Shown piece after piece: positions 1 through 10,100 of a stretch of DNA of 64,000 bases. A model generated the notes under the pieces. It did no database searches. It worked only from the letters and a program-made list of their open reading frames with translations, and had not been told where the DNA came from. The translations under genes were made by a program, and so were the position numbers. Position 1 is the first letter of the stretch, and each line of letters opens with the position of its first letter. Source of the DNA: LD21 sp963715785 (GTDB taxonomy: Bacteria; Bacteroidota; Bacteroidia; Bacteroidales; VadinHA17); NCBI GenBank assembly GCA_963715785.1, contig OY970276.1:2852001-2916000 (forward strand), read 5' to 3'.

Positions 1-18
1 TGATGACGCACCGAAAGA

Positions 19-2088
19 ATGATGAATGAGACAAGATTAAAATATATCTTCTGTTTTTTCTCGGTATCCCTTCTTGTAGTGATGCTCCTTCTGAGCAAAA
101 ATGCGGGCATAAGCTGTGATGAGGTTCTGCATTATGATCAATCTGTATCTGTGTATAACTACTTCGCGTCTCACGGCAAGGATCAGTCGGCCCTCAATAC
201 TCCGGTTACCAATCTCAGGTATTATGGCCAGTCGTACGATAACATTGTAACTATTCTGATCAAATGGTTTAATATCGAAGATGTTTATACCTTCCGCCAC
301 CTGATGAGCACAGCTGCCGGATGGCTTCTGATTTTTATAACAGCACTGTTCGCCATTTGGCTAGCAGACGTCAGGGCCGGGATCCTTGTACTTATCCTCT
401 TTATTGGTTCACCGACTTTCATGGGACATTCACAGAATAACCTGAAAGATGTTCCATTTGCACTTGCATATATATCGGCGACATTTTTCATAATTAAATT
501 TCTTGTTGCTGGAAGGAAAATTCTTTATCGCGACATAATACTCCTTACAGCCAGTCTTGCATTCGGGATCAGCATAAGGGCTGGCGGATTATTATCGATC
601 TGTTACCTGTTCTTTTTCTTTTTCATATTCTACATGTTTAAAGCACTGAGGAAAATTAAAATTGATATAGCTGAAGTCCGGACAAAATTTTTATTGATAT
701 GCTGTATCAGCGCAATTTCGTGGCTTTTAAGCATTTTGTTATGGCCTTATGCACTGCAGAGTCCTGTAAAAAATGTTATGGAATCATATCATGTGATGGC
801 ACATTTCCCGTCTACATTCAGGCAGATCTTCGAGGGAAAAGTTGAATGGTCGGATTTCATGCCATGGTATTACCTTCCTAAATCGATGTTAATAACCATT
901 CCATTCACAGTTCTGACAGGTCTGGTGCTTTTCTTAACTTCAGTCAGACCCGGCCGTTTTTCCGAGAGAGCCTTGATCTATAGCATGATAGGATTTACAA
1001 TTTTCTTCCCTGTTGCTTTTGTGATATATGAGAAATCAAATCTCTATTCGTCATGGCGACAGTTTCTGTTTCTATATCCGGGAATAGTTTTACTGGCCTC
1101 AATGGGATACTTGTATTATTATGATCATATAAAAAACAGGTATCTTAAGTGGGCGCCGATCATGATAATAATTGTATTCTCCATTCATCCCTTGAAGTTT
1201 ATGCTGAAAAACCCCACCTTTTATTATATATACTATAATCAGTTTGCAGGAGGATTGAAGGGAGCTTATTCAAATTACGAAACTGACTATTATTATATAA
1301 GTCAGACGCCTGCATCAGAATGGCTGATTCAGTATCTTGATCAAAAAAAGATACCGGGTAAAATAAAGGTTAAGGCGACCTATTCGGTCGAATGGCAGTT
1401 TCGCAATCATCCGGAAATCGAAACATCCTATTTCAGATATGAGGAGAGAAGTCAGACCGACTGGGACTATGCGATTGTGGCAAACAGATACATTACACCT
1501 TTTCAGCTGAGAAATAAAATCTGGCCTCCCGAAAACAGCATCCATAATATCTATGCCGACGGTGTTCCTGTTGGGACGGTAATCGAAAGAAAAACGAAAG
1601 AGGATTACGCTGGCTATATCGCTCTCTCTGAGGGCCGGAATAAGGATGCGATCGATCACTACGAAAAAGCTTTAAAAATTGATGATCGTGATGAGATGAT
1701 TTTTTATAATTTTGCAGCAGCTTTAAATAATGATGGACAGTATCAGAAGGCAGATTCAATGTTAAAACGCGGATTGAAGCTAAATCCTGATTTCGAACCA
1801 ATACTCATGTATCTCGGGAATATAGCCAGGACCAGGCAAGAAAATGAGGAAGCGATAAGATATTACGAAAGAGTTATTGAAGTTAACAGAAAGTATTTTG
1901 AAGCTTACGTCAGCCTGTCAGAATTATTGATGGATAAGGATATCGGAAGGGCAAGAAAATTACTCAGGACATGCCTCAGCATGAATCCGGTGTATAAGCC
2001 AGCAATAAGTGCGATGGCTGATACTTACAGAAAATCGAACCCTGAGGTTGCAAGAAAATATGATGAGCTTTTGAATACCATTAAATAG
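19..2088 (+). CDS. GT-C type membrane glycosyltransferase-like protein with C-terminal TPR repeats
   Basis: Predicted inner-membrane protein of 689 residues. The first 410 residues hold about ten hydrophobic segments. A short acidic motif (C-D-E, about residue 33-35) follows the first one, as in PMT/ArnT-like GT-C enzymes, which move a sugar from a lipid-phosphate carrier. The last 150 residues are soluble TPR repeats of the AIDHYEKALKIDD type, normally protein-binding. This GT39-like core plus TPR layout is common in Bacteroidota, but donor and acceptor cannot be read from sequence. The start is the first of two adjacent ATGs. The next gene starts 83 bp downstream. Membrane topology and TPRs are clear; the enzymatic role is inferred. 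Confidence 0.7.
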   Translation: MMNETRLKYIFCFFSVSLLVVMLLLSKNAGISCDEVLHYDQSVSVYNYFASHGKDQSALNTPVTNLRYYGQSYDNIVTILIKWFNIEDVYTFRHLMSTAAGWLLIFITALFAIWLADVRAGILVLILFIGSPTFMGHSQNNLKDVPFALAYISATFFIIKFLVAGRKILYRDIILLTASLAFGISIRAGGLLSICYLFFFFFIFYMFKALRKIKIDIAEVRTKFLLICCISAISWLLSILLWPYALQSPVKNVMESYHVMAHFPSTFRQIFEGKVEWSDFMPWYYLPKSMLITIPFTVLTGLVLFLTSVRPGRFSERALIYSMIGFTIFFPVAFVIYEKSNLYSSWRQFLFLYPGIVLLASMGYLYYYDHIKNRYLKWAPIMIIIVFSIHPLKFMLKNPTFYYIYYNQFAGGLKGAYSNYETDYYYISQTPASEWLIQYLDQKKIPGKIKVKATYSVEWQFRNHPEIETSYFRYEERSQTDWDYAIVANRYITPFQLRNKIWPPENSIHNIYADGVPVGTVIERKTKEDYAGYIALSEGRNKDAIDHYEKALKIDDRDEMIFYNFAAALNNDGQYQKADSMLKRGLKLNPDFEPILMYLGNIARTRQENEEAIRYYERVIEVNRKYFEAYVSLSELLMDKDIGRARKLLRTCLSMNPVYKPAISAMADTYRKSNPEVARKYDELLNTIK

Positions 2089-2171
2089 ATGATTAAGACA
2101 ATAAAGAGGTAATAAGCATATATGAATTTATGAACTGAAAACTATCATTTACAATTTAAATATTTTTAATA

Positions 2172-2423
2172 ATGAAAAAATCAATTTTAGTATTTTCGAT
2201 GACGTTGCTGTTGATGTTAAGTGGATTGAGCGTGTTAAGGGCACAGGAACAACCTAAGCCAAAAAAAGATACAGTCAATATGGACACCGATGCGAAACCC
2301 ACTTATTATTATCCGGTGGAGGATGAAAAAAAGGCAAGCCTTATACCTACAGTGGCAATTGTTATTGGAGCTGCGATAGTAGTGGGTGGAGCAGCATTCT
2401 TTTTAGTGAAGAAGAAAAAATAA
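2172..2423 (+). CDS. Small exported membrane protein, function unknown
   Basis: 83 residues: an N-terminal signal peptide ending near a residue 23-25 Ala/Gln site (LRAQEQ), a polar middle with Lys, Asp and Tyr, then one hydrophobic helix (LIPTVAIVIGAAIVVGGAAFF) closed by a run of lysines. This suggests a periplasmic stub with a C-terminal membrane anchor and cytosolic basic tail. I recognise no family. It is followed after 24 bp by the carbon-nitrogen hydrolase and may be co-transcribed. Confidence 0.55.
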   Translation: MKKSILVFSMTLLLMLSGLSVLRAQEQPKPKKDTVNMDTDAKPTYYYPVEDEKKASLIPTVAIVIGAAIVVGGAAFFLVKKKK

Positions 2424-2447
2424 TTTATTTTTTTCCAATCAGCCTGT

Positions 2448-3431
2448 ATGAAGGCTGCAAAAATGGATAAAATTCAAATATCGACTGCTCAGTTCGAAAA
2501 CCGGAGCGGTGACAAGGATTACAATTTATCAAGAATTGAAAGCCTGGCCAGGGAAGCTTCATTGAAAGGTTCCCGGGTCATCGCTTTTCATGAATGTTCA
2601 ATAACCGGCTATTCCTTTGCAAGGCATCTTTCAAGGGAGCAGATGGTCAGTCTGGCAGAGCTTATTCCCGGCGGTCCAAGTATAGGAAGGTTGACGGAAA
2701 TAGCCTCCAGATACAATATTATTATCCTGGCTGGCTTATTCGAAAAGGATATTGAGCAGAAATTATACAAAGCATACGTTTGTGTTGACAGCCATGGCGT
2801 TATTGCCAGTTTCAGAAAACTGCACCCGTTTATAAATCCGTATCTGACCCCTGGTGACAGTTATTGTATATTTGATCTGCTTGGATGGAAATGCGGGATC
2901 CTGATCTGTTATGATAACAACATTATAGAAAATGTGCGTGCTACAGCGCTTCTGGGAGCGGACATCATTTTTATGCCGCATGTTACAATGTGTACGCCAT
3001 CGACCCGCCCCGGGGCTGGGTTTGTTGATCCTCAGTTATGGAAAAACAGAGAAACTGACCCGACTTCCCTCAGGCTGGAATTTTACAGCATGAAAGGAAG
3101 ACAGTGGCTGATGAAATGGCTGCCGGCAAGAGCTTATGATAACGGAATATATGTTGTGTTCTCAAATCCGATCGGAATGGATGACGATCAGCTGAAGAAC
3201 GGTTGTTCAATGATCATCGATCCGTTTGGAGACATACTGGCTGAATGCAGGAGACTGGATGATGACGTCGTTTCGGCAGTTCTTACCCCCGAAAAACTTG
3301 ATCAGTCCGGAGGACGCAGATACATAAAGGCAAGAAGGCCTGATCTATATAAAAATATTATTGGACAGCCACATGTCTCGGAACAGAAGGTTATATGGCT
3401 TGACAAGGATGCAAAATCCAATACCCCTTAA
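2448..3431 (+). CDS. Carbon-nitrogen hydrolase (nitrilase superfamily)
   Basis: 327 residues of the nitrilase/amidase superfamily, which cleaves non-peptide C-N bonds through a Glu-Lys-Cys triad. The triad is visible: Glu49 in AFHECS, Lys124 in FRKLHPF and Cys154 in LICYDN. The Cys is followed by the usual E-N/R-A---GAD pattern before IFMPH. The shape suits an N-carbamoyl-amino-acid or omega-amidase-like soluble enzyme, but the substrate cannot be decided. An alternative start is Met6 (MDKIQIS), which lies closer to the usual family N terminus. A hairpin terminator follows the stop codon directly. Confidence 0.8.
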   Translation: MKAAKMDKIQISTAQFENRSGDKDYNLSRIESLAREASLKGSRVIAFHECSITGYSFARHLSREQMVSLAELIPGGPSIGRLTEIASRYNIIILAGLFEKDIEQKLYKAYVCVDSHGVIASFRKLHPFINPYLTPGDSYCIFDLLGWKCGILICYDNNIIENVRATALLGADIIFMPHVTMCTPSTRPGAGFVDPQLWKNRETDPTSLRLEFYSMKGRQWLMKWLPARAYDNGIYVVFSNPIGMDDDQLKNGCSMIIDPFGDILAECRRLDDDVVSAVLTPEKLDQSGGRRYIKARRPDLYKNIIGQPHVSEQKVIWLDKDAKSNTP

Positions 3432-3433
3432 AG

Positions 3434-3461
3434 ATCCCCACGTTCCTAAGGGGATATTTTT
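3434..3461 (+). terminator. Rho-independent terminator after the hydrolase gene
   Basis: ATCCCC (3434-3439) pairs with GGGGAT (3450-3455), followed by a T-rich run. It lies two bases behind the hydrolase stop codon. Confidence 0.6.
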
Positions 3462-3480
3462 ACCTGTCAGCATGTAATGA

Positions 3481-3537
3481 CTTTGCAGGTTTGCCTTTGC
3501 GTTCTTTGCGCCTGCTTTGCGATCTTTGCGGTTAAAG
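3481..3537. repeat. CTTTGCG intergenic repeat
   Basis: Four CTTTGCG units begin at 3495, 3504, 3515 and 3524 (spacing 9, 11, 9), with a CTTTGCA variant at 3481. They fill the gap between the terminator and the convergent oxidoreductase gene. A degenerate relative lies at about 27199-27241. No coding potential is seen. The function is unknown. Confidence 0.6.
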
Positions 3538-3544
3538 GATTTAA

Positions 3545-4678
3545 TTATATTTTAACCCAGATATTCCCGCCCTTATTTGATTCAACAACTGAATGAATGA
3601 ATTTCATTCCTCTTACCCCGTCATGAACAGTCGGGAATTCTCCGGGTGTGAATTTTTCGCCTCTGATGGATTTTGCGGTGCCTTTATAAATATTGGCAAG
3701 AGCTTCATAGATCCCTTCCGGATGACCTGATGGCATTGTGTGACTGCTCTCTGCAAGCTTTTCATTGAAGCCGTGAGCAGGCTTAAAAATTTTCGTTGGC
3801 TCCGAATCGCTCAACATATAAAGATAATTAGGATCTTCCTGGGCCCATTTGAGACTTGCCTTTGAACCATAAACTGCTATTGTCAGGTTATTCTCCTCGC
3901 CGCCACAGACCTGGCTGGCCCGGATAACACCTTTCAGGTTCTTGCTGAATCGCAAAAGCACTGTTCCGTCAAGATCAAGCTGGATATCCTCTTTAACAGG
4001 GTTAAGATCAGACAGTACTTCTTTGACCTGCAGTCCGGTTGTATATTCTATGAGATTAAATGCATGAACTCCTATATCGCCCATGCAACTGCTCGAGCCA
4101 GCTTGCTTTGGGTCGAGCCTCCATACGCCGGTTATCCTGCTGCCAGTGCCATGGATAATAGAATTAATCCATCCCTGATAATATTGAGCATCGATGCGTT
4201 GTATTGTCCCGAGAAGCCCCTTCGATATGATATCTCTCATTTGCCTGACCATTGGATAGCCAGTATATGTATGAGTAAGAGCAAATGTTAGTTTTTTCTC
4301 CCCAACCAGATTCTCAAGCTCTTCTGCCTCACTGACAGTCATCGTCATGGGCTTTTCACAAACCACATTAAATCCGGATGTCAGAAGGATTTTGGCGAAT
4401 CTGTAATGCAAAGCATTTGGTGTTACGATAGAGACAACCTGCATGCGTTTGTCGGGAGACATTTCTGACTCTTTTATGATCAGATCCTCAACGCTCTTAT
4501 AACACCGTTCGGCAGTGATGCCTTCTTGCCCGGCAAAAAGTTTGCTCTTTTCATAGTCGGCATCAAATACACCCCCGACAAGTTCAAAATCGTTACAGAT
4601 CCTTGAAGCACGGCGATGGGCATCACCAATGAAGGCGCCGGTTCCACCGCCGATCATTCCCATTTTTATCTTTTTCAT
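3545..4678 (-). CDS. Gfo/Idh/MocA family NAD(P)-dependent oxidoreductase
   Basis: 377-residue soluble dehydrogenase. The N-terminal Rossmann fold begins with GMIGGGTGAF, and the family's EKP motif is at residues 108-110 (CEKPMT). The C-terminal half carries the usual GDIGVHAFNL segment. Such enzymes oxidise or reduce sugar or inositol hydroxyls. It is the last gene of a minus-strand operon with an MFS permease and a TIM-barrel isomerase, a common Bacteroidota set for uptake and oxidation of a cyclitol or keto-sugar. The exact substrate is not visible. The gap to the permease gene is about 50 bp. Confidence 0.85.
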   Translation of the reverse strand: MKKIKMGMIGGGTGAFIGDAHRRASRICNDFELVGGVFDADYEKSKLFAGQEGITAERCYKSVEDLIIKESEMSPDKRMQVVSIVTPNALHYRFAKILLTSGFNVVCEKPMTMTVSEAEELENLVGEKKLTFALTHTYTGYPMVRQMRDIISKGLLGTIQRIDAQYYQGWINSIIHGTGSRITGVWRLDPKQAGSSSCMGDIGVHAFNLIEYTTGLQVKEVLSDLNPVKEDIQLDLDGTVLLRFSKNLKGVIRASQVCGGEENNLTIAVYGSKASLKWAQEDPNYLYMLSDSEPTKIFKPAHGFNEKLAESSHTMPSGHPEGIYEALANIYKGTAKSIRGEKFTPGEFPTVHDGVRGMKFIHSVVESNKGGNIWVKI

Positions 4679-4729
4679 ATATTTATTCTTATACTTTTAA
4701 CATTTGTCTTTTAAACTTTTCACTTAACG

Positions 4730-6007
4730 TTATTGCGCTTCCGGTACATTTTTCGCCATAGCTTTTCTCCTCCATAAATGCAGAAAAATGAAAGCGACGA
4801 TCAAAACTGCGGGTACAAAAGCAACAATTCTTAATGTATGCTCGCCGCCAGAGAGTTGAGCTGTTGCCCAGGTTGCAGCTTCCTTTGTTCCCTCGAGAGC
4901 TGTTCTTATCACCTCTGCTGTCTGTCCGGAAGGGACCGCCGCAAGTGTCTGGGCATCGAATATAGCACCCAGAACGGGCTGTGCAATTGCACCTCCAAGA
5001 AATCCAATACCTCCCATAATTGCCAGGCCCAGAGCACCACTCCGGGGAATATATTCGGAGACGAAGCCTAACATTGATGGCCAGAAAAATGCCACACCCA
5101 ATGCGAAGATGCCTGCAGAAGCAAACACCATTGGTCCGCTGGTATAACCCATTAATATACAACCTGCAAAGGCGAGTACTGAAGAAGTCAATAGCACTAT
5201 CGTAGATTTGAAATTATGTATCAGGGTGCCTCCGAACTGACGGGTTAGCGCCATTATTCCTGATATCCACACCAGCAAAAGAATCGGATTATGCGAGACG
5301 TTTGAAAGTAAGGCGGCGATCCACTGGTTTGTACCAAGCTCAGTTCCACCGGTAAGTATCATGCAGCAGGCCATAAAAATAAATATTGGACTCACACAGG
5401 CTTTCAGCATGTCCTTATAGCTGAACCCGGAAACGACTCTTTCGGTTTCAGGAAACTTCTTGTTAAGAAACATATATCCATAGGCCATTGTGGGAAGTAG
5501 CATTATAGCCATTGCATAGCGCCAGTTTAAAAGCCCGATCTTGCCGAAAAGAAATACAACCAGTCCTCCGATTACAATTCCTGTTGGGAACCAGGCGTGA
5601 AACCTGTTTAGTCTCCTTGTTTTCTGATCAGTGTACATACTGGTTATCAATGGATTGCATGCAGCTTCCACACTTCCGTTTGCAATGCCTATGAGCAATG
5701 TGGAAATGAAAAGCGACCAGAATCCCGTTGAAATAATTGTAAGAATTATTCCGGTTACATGACAGAAAAAAGCAACGGAAATTATTCTTCCGATTCCAAT
5801 GATATCGACAAGCGGTCCTCCAAAGACCATTGCCAGAGTAAAGCCCCAGAATGCTGTTCCAACAATCCACCCTACTTCGGTATGGTTCAGATTAAATTCA
5901 ACAGCCCAGGCCTGAACAAATGAACCCCTGGTTGCAAAAGCTAAAGCCGTAACAACTAACGCAACGCAGCTGGCGTTGAATAATTGAGTTTTCTTTATTG
6001 TCTCCAT
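4730..6007 (-). CDS. MFS transporter
   Basis: 425-residue inner-membrane permease with about twelve hydrophobic helices. The first half has a GWIVGTAFWG helix and a short Asp-containing loop after helix 2; the second half repeats the pattern (FWPSMLGFVSEYIP, GLAIMGGIGFLGGAI). These fit a major-facilitator sugar/nucleoside-type symporter. Its position between a sugar isomerase and a Gfo/Idh oxidoreductase on the same strand suggests it imports their substrate. The 60-bp gap to the isomerase gene is compatible with one transcript. Confidence 0.8.
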   Translation of the reverse strand: METIKKTQLFNASCVALVVTALAFATRGSFVQAWAVEFNLNHTEVGWIVGTAFWGFTLAMVFGGPLVDIIGIGRIISVAFFCHVTGIILTIISTGFWSLFISTLLIGIANGSVEAACNPLITSMYTDQKTRRLNRFHAWFPTGIVIGGLVVFLFGKIGLLNWRYAMAIMLLPTMAYGYMFLNKKFPETERVVSGFSYKDMLKACVSPIFIFMACCMILTGGTELGTNQWIAALLSNVSHNPILLLVWISGIMALTRQFGGTLIHNFKSTIVLLTSSVLAFAGCILMGYTSGPMVFASAGIFALGVAFFWPSMLGFVSEYIPRSGALGLAIMGGIGFLGGAIAQPVLGAIFDAQTLAAVPSGQTAEVIRTALEGTKEAATWATAQLSGGEHTLRIVAFVPAVLIVAFIFLHLWRRKAMAKNVPEAQ

Positions 6008-6065
6008 TTTGAGAATGATAGGTTTGAGTTAGGTTAAATTTATCAGAATTACTTTGTCTTTAAAA

Positions 6066-7061
6066 TTATTTCTTTTCAAAAGCTGCATCAAATGCGATAT
6101 TTGACGCAGGGAAGTCGACCTTCCGCACAAACTCACAAGCTTCTTTTGCCCCAAATTCCCTGTCCATTCCGCTATCTTCCCATTCTACCGACAGCGGACC
6201 CTTGTAGTTTATCCTGTTCAAAGCCCTGATGATTTCCTCAAAATCTATATCTCCATGGCCAAGACTCCTGAAGTCCCAGAATCTGCCGGGAGCTCCGAAT
6301 TCAGTATGACCGCCAAAGACTCCTGCTTCGGTTGGTACCTTTGACCAGCCGGCATCTTTCATATGAACATGATAAATTTTTTCCGCGAACGTGTATATAA
6401 ATTTAACGTAATCGACGCCCTGGTAGCCAAAATGAGAAGGATCAAAATTATATCCGAACGCCCTGTGATTATTTACAGCCTTCAGTGCTCTTCTGGCAGA
6501 AGCTATATCAAATGCAATTTCAGTGGGATGAGCTTCGAGTGCAAACCTGACGCCTAGTTCGCTAAACCTGTTAAGAATGGGGATCCATCGTGCTGCGAAG
6601 TCTTCATAACCCTTATCGATCATGTCAGAAGTAACAGGAGGGAAGGAATAGAGAAGCGGCCATATCGAACTGCCTGTGAATCCTGTGACTGTATCAACCC
6701 CCAGTCTTTTAGCAGCTTCTGCGGTTTTTATCATCTCATCGGCAGCTCTTCGCCGGACACCTTCGGGATCACCGTCACCCCAGACATAATCGGGTAAGAT
6801 GCTTTTATGTCTTTCATCAATACGGTCGCAAACAGCCTGGCCAACAAGATGTGCTGCTATGGCAAATACTTTAAGACCGTATTTCTCCAGGGTTGCTTTC
6901 TTCTTAAGACAGTACGCTTCATCTGCCTTATTTACTTCAAAATGATCGCCCCAGCAGGCTAATTCCAAACCATCATAACCAAATGATTTGACCTTCTGGC
7001 ACAGAGTCTCGAATGGCATGTCTGCCCATTGACCCGTAAAAATTGTAACTGCTCTGCTCAT
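6066..7061 (-). CDS. Sugar phosphate isomerase/epimerase (xylose-isomerase-like TIM barrel)
   Basis: 331 residues of the AP-endonuclease-2/xylose-isomerase TIM-barrel superfamily, usually metal-dependent sugar or inositol epimerases and dehydratases. Expected metal-site strands are visible: ALEAHPTE, GYNFDPSHFG, HVHMKDAGW and LSVEWEDSG. It opens the minus-strand operon with the MFS permease and the Gfo/Idh enzyme. The start is MSRAVTIFTG, the only Met before the first beta strand. The substrate is inferred only from context. Confidence 0.82.
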   Translation of the reverse strand: MSRAVTIFTGQWADMPFETLCQKVKSFGYDGLELACWGDHFEVNKADEAYCLKKKATLEKYGLKVFAIAAHLVGQAVCDRIDERHKSILPDYVWGDGDPEGVRRRAADEMIKTAEAAKRLGVDTVTGFTGSSIWPLLYSFPPVTSDMIDKGYEDFAARWIPILNRFSELGVRFALEAHPTEIAFDIASARRALKAVNNHRAFGYNFDPSHFGYQGVDYVKFIYTFAEKIYHVHMKDAGWSKVPTEAGVFGGHTEFGAPGRFWDFRSLGHGDIDFEEIIRALNRINYKGPLSVEWEDSGMDREFGAKEACEFVRKVDFPASNIAFDAAFEKK

Positions 7062-7191
7062 AATTTATTTATTTTGTGTTGTAGCATAATATTAATTTCA
7101 AGCCGGAATTCATTAAATCCGTAATCCGCAGCAGTATAACAGGCATGTTCGTTTTCCACGGGCAAAACCAATTATTTACTGCCGCATTTCA

Positions 7192-10100
7192 CTATAGTAC
7201 CGGAACTCTTCCGGGAGTCCATGGTGCCTTTATACTGTCGAGCTGCTTATCGAGATTCTGCAGATCGATACCTGCCTTTTTAACCCTTTCAAGAACCGGA
7301 GGAAAATCTGTCTTCAGGATATTCAGCTGATCCTTTGCAATAGCAGTTATGTCAGTGGTTGTTCCATACGTTGCAGATGCCATCGCACTAAGTCTTTGGA
7401 CCAGCGGTACCTCCATAGGTGGAAGCTCTTCTTCACTTGCTTTTGCCTCAGGTCCGTTGAATCTGTATTTTATATTAATCAGTTCATTATTGATCCTTTC
7501 AGCCTCCTGCATCATTTCCGGTGTTGCACCGGGTGTTTCGTGAAGAGCCTGCATGACTGCATTGATCTTGTTCTGCAGTTCAGATGTATAGCTTATTGTA
7601 CCGTAAATACTTCTTGCCAGATCTGATGCTTCATTGATCCATGCCGACCTGATATCCGGATGTTTGGCCGGGAAGGTGGCCAGATTAAGCGGCTTGCATA
7701 CGAATGGAACTTCAGCAGCAAGTTCTTTGATCTGATCTTTTGCAAACAAAGCCAGAGATACTTTATAGGTACCAGGCATAACCTGTATTCCTGAACTTCT
7801 TCTTGTGCTTCCTGAGCTTAAAGGATCAAATTTGTCTGTCGTAACAGGACTGATAACCTCATATGTAAAGTTCCATGTTACCCTGTTCACACCCTTCTCA
7901 GCTGATTTATACATTCTTTTTATGATGTCGCCTTTTTCATCGGTTACAGTGAATATCAGATATGGCTTAATCTCTCTTGCCTCAGCATCAAGGTCAGCAA
8001 TTGAGGGCTGGGGTATGGGCTCACCTTTCTTAAATAAAATCTTCTCCTTTTCCTGTCTGAGCTCTTTCGCTGTTTTGGGAACATCTTTGACAAAATAAGT
8101 GAATGTTGCCCCGAAGGCTGGATTTGGTGCTTTGAAATACATTGAGCCCTGATTATCAAACCCATCGGCCTGTACATACATTTTTGCATCCCTTATCGGG
8201 AAAATATTACCCTCTTTCTCAAGTATTTCCTTCGTAAAATTCCTTAATGGTGAATAATCATCGAGTACATAAAATCCTCTTCCGAATGTTGCCAGTACGA
8301 GATCGGACTCACGCTCCTGCAGGGCGATATCGCGGACTGCAATTGTAGGTAACCCGGTTTTGAATTCGATCCACTCATTACCGCCGTCAATTGAAAAATA
8401 AAATCCGAATTCTGATCCGGCAAAAAGCAGATTAGGATTGATGTTGTCCTGCTGGATTGTATGAATTGTACCATTTGCAGGCAGTCCTTTCGTAATAGAT
8501 GTCCAGGTCTTACCCTTATCACTGCTTTTAAGTATATAAGGTTTAAAGTCGTCACTCAGCATATTGTTGAAAGACGCATAGACCACATTTTCATCGAACT
8601 TGTCGGGAAGAATATCGCTCACAAGCGTGTACTCGGGAATCCCTGGGAATGAAGTGTACTTTGTCCAGTTTTTACCTCCGTCTTCAGTGACCGAGATTAC
8701 GCCGTCGTCGGTACCGGCATATAGAAGATCTTTTTTTGCTTTAGATTCCGCCAGTGAAACGACAAGGCCCCAAAGCGATGTGGAAACATCTTTAGCAACA
8801 GCGTCAACGCTCCAATATTTACCCATAACTTTAAATTTGTTACGGTCCTCATTCCTTGAAAGATCGCCTGATATCTCCTGCCAGCTTCGTCCCCTGTCAT
8901 CGCTCCTGAAAACGATATTTGCTGCAATGTAGATCCGTTTGTTATCATGAGGACTTATGATCAGAGGTGTATCCCAGTACCAGCGAAAGGTTTTTTCTCC
9001 TTTTCCGGGCACAGGTTTTATATCTAAAGCCTCTTCGCTTTTTTTATCCCAGAGAGCAGCATTCCCATACTGAGATTCGGTATAGACAATATCTTCATTT
9101 TCAGGATCATTAGCCACCCAGAAACCATCACCACCGACGGTTACTTTCCATTCATCATTTATTACACCGTCCCTTTTTATATTGCGGGAAGGTCCTCCCA
9201 TTGAGTTATTATCCTGTGTGCCTCCATAAATATTGTAGAAAGGCAGAGCGTTATCCACACTGACCCTGTAGAATTGCGACACGGGAAGGTTCGATTTGAA
9301 GATAAAATTCTTTCCTTCATCAAACGTCTCATAAATTCCGCCGTCACCGCCAATATAAAAGTGCTTTGTATCGGTTGGATCAACCCATATAGCGTGATCA
9401 TCGACGTGTCTCTCATTATTTCCGATATTGGTCCATGTTCTTCCTCCATCGAGTGTGTATTTTGAAACTGTTTCAAGACTGTAGACCTTATCGACATTTT
9501 TCGGATCGCAGTAAATCTCATTAAAATACTGGCCGCTTGAGGCATAGGAACTCATTTTTTCCCAGGAAGAGCCTCTGTCTTCAGTTCTGTAGAAACCACT
9601 TGATTCACCTGCAGCTTCCATAATAATATAAAGTACATCAGGATTTACCGGTGAGATAGCCAGACCCATGCCTCCGATATCGACTGTGGGAAGTCCCTTC
9701 ATTATCTTGTCCCAGGTCTTACCGGCATCTTTCGATTTGTACACTGCTGATTCCGGACCACCGCCTATCTTTGTATAAACATGGCGCCGTCTTTGCTCAG
9801 AGGTGGCATAGATGACATCGGGGTTACGGGGATCAAGAACAACGTTATTAACTCCTGTATTGTCGCTGATCTCAAGCATTTTGATCCAGGTTTTGCCTCC
9901 GTCGGATGTCTTATAAAGGCCCCGGTCGCCTCCCGGTCCCCATATTGAGCCTTCTGCCGCAACATAAACGACATCGGTGTTCCTTGGGTCAATGGCAATC
10001 ATTCCTATTTGTCTCGATTCCTTCAGTCCCATATTCTTCCAGCTTGCTCCTCCGTCTTCAGATTTATATACACCATCTCCGTATCCGAGCTGACGCTGGG

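Noticed and set aside
4689..5162. 157-residue minus-strand frame inside the MFS gene
   Set aside because: Cys/Arg-rich out-of-frame shadow of the permease gene at 4730-6007 with no domain.
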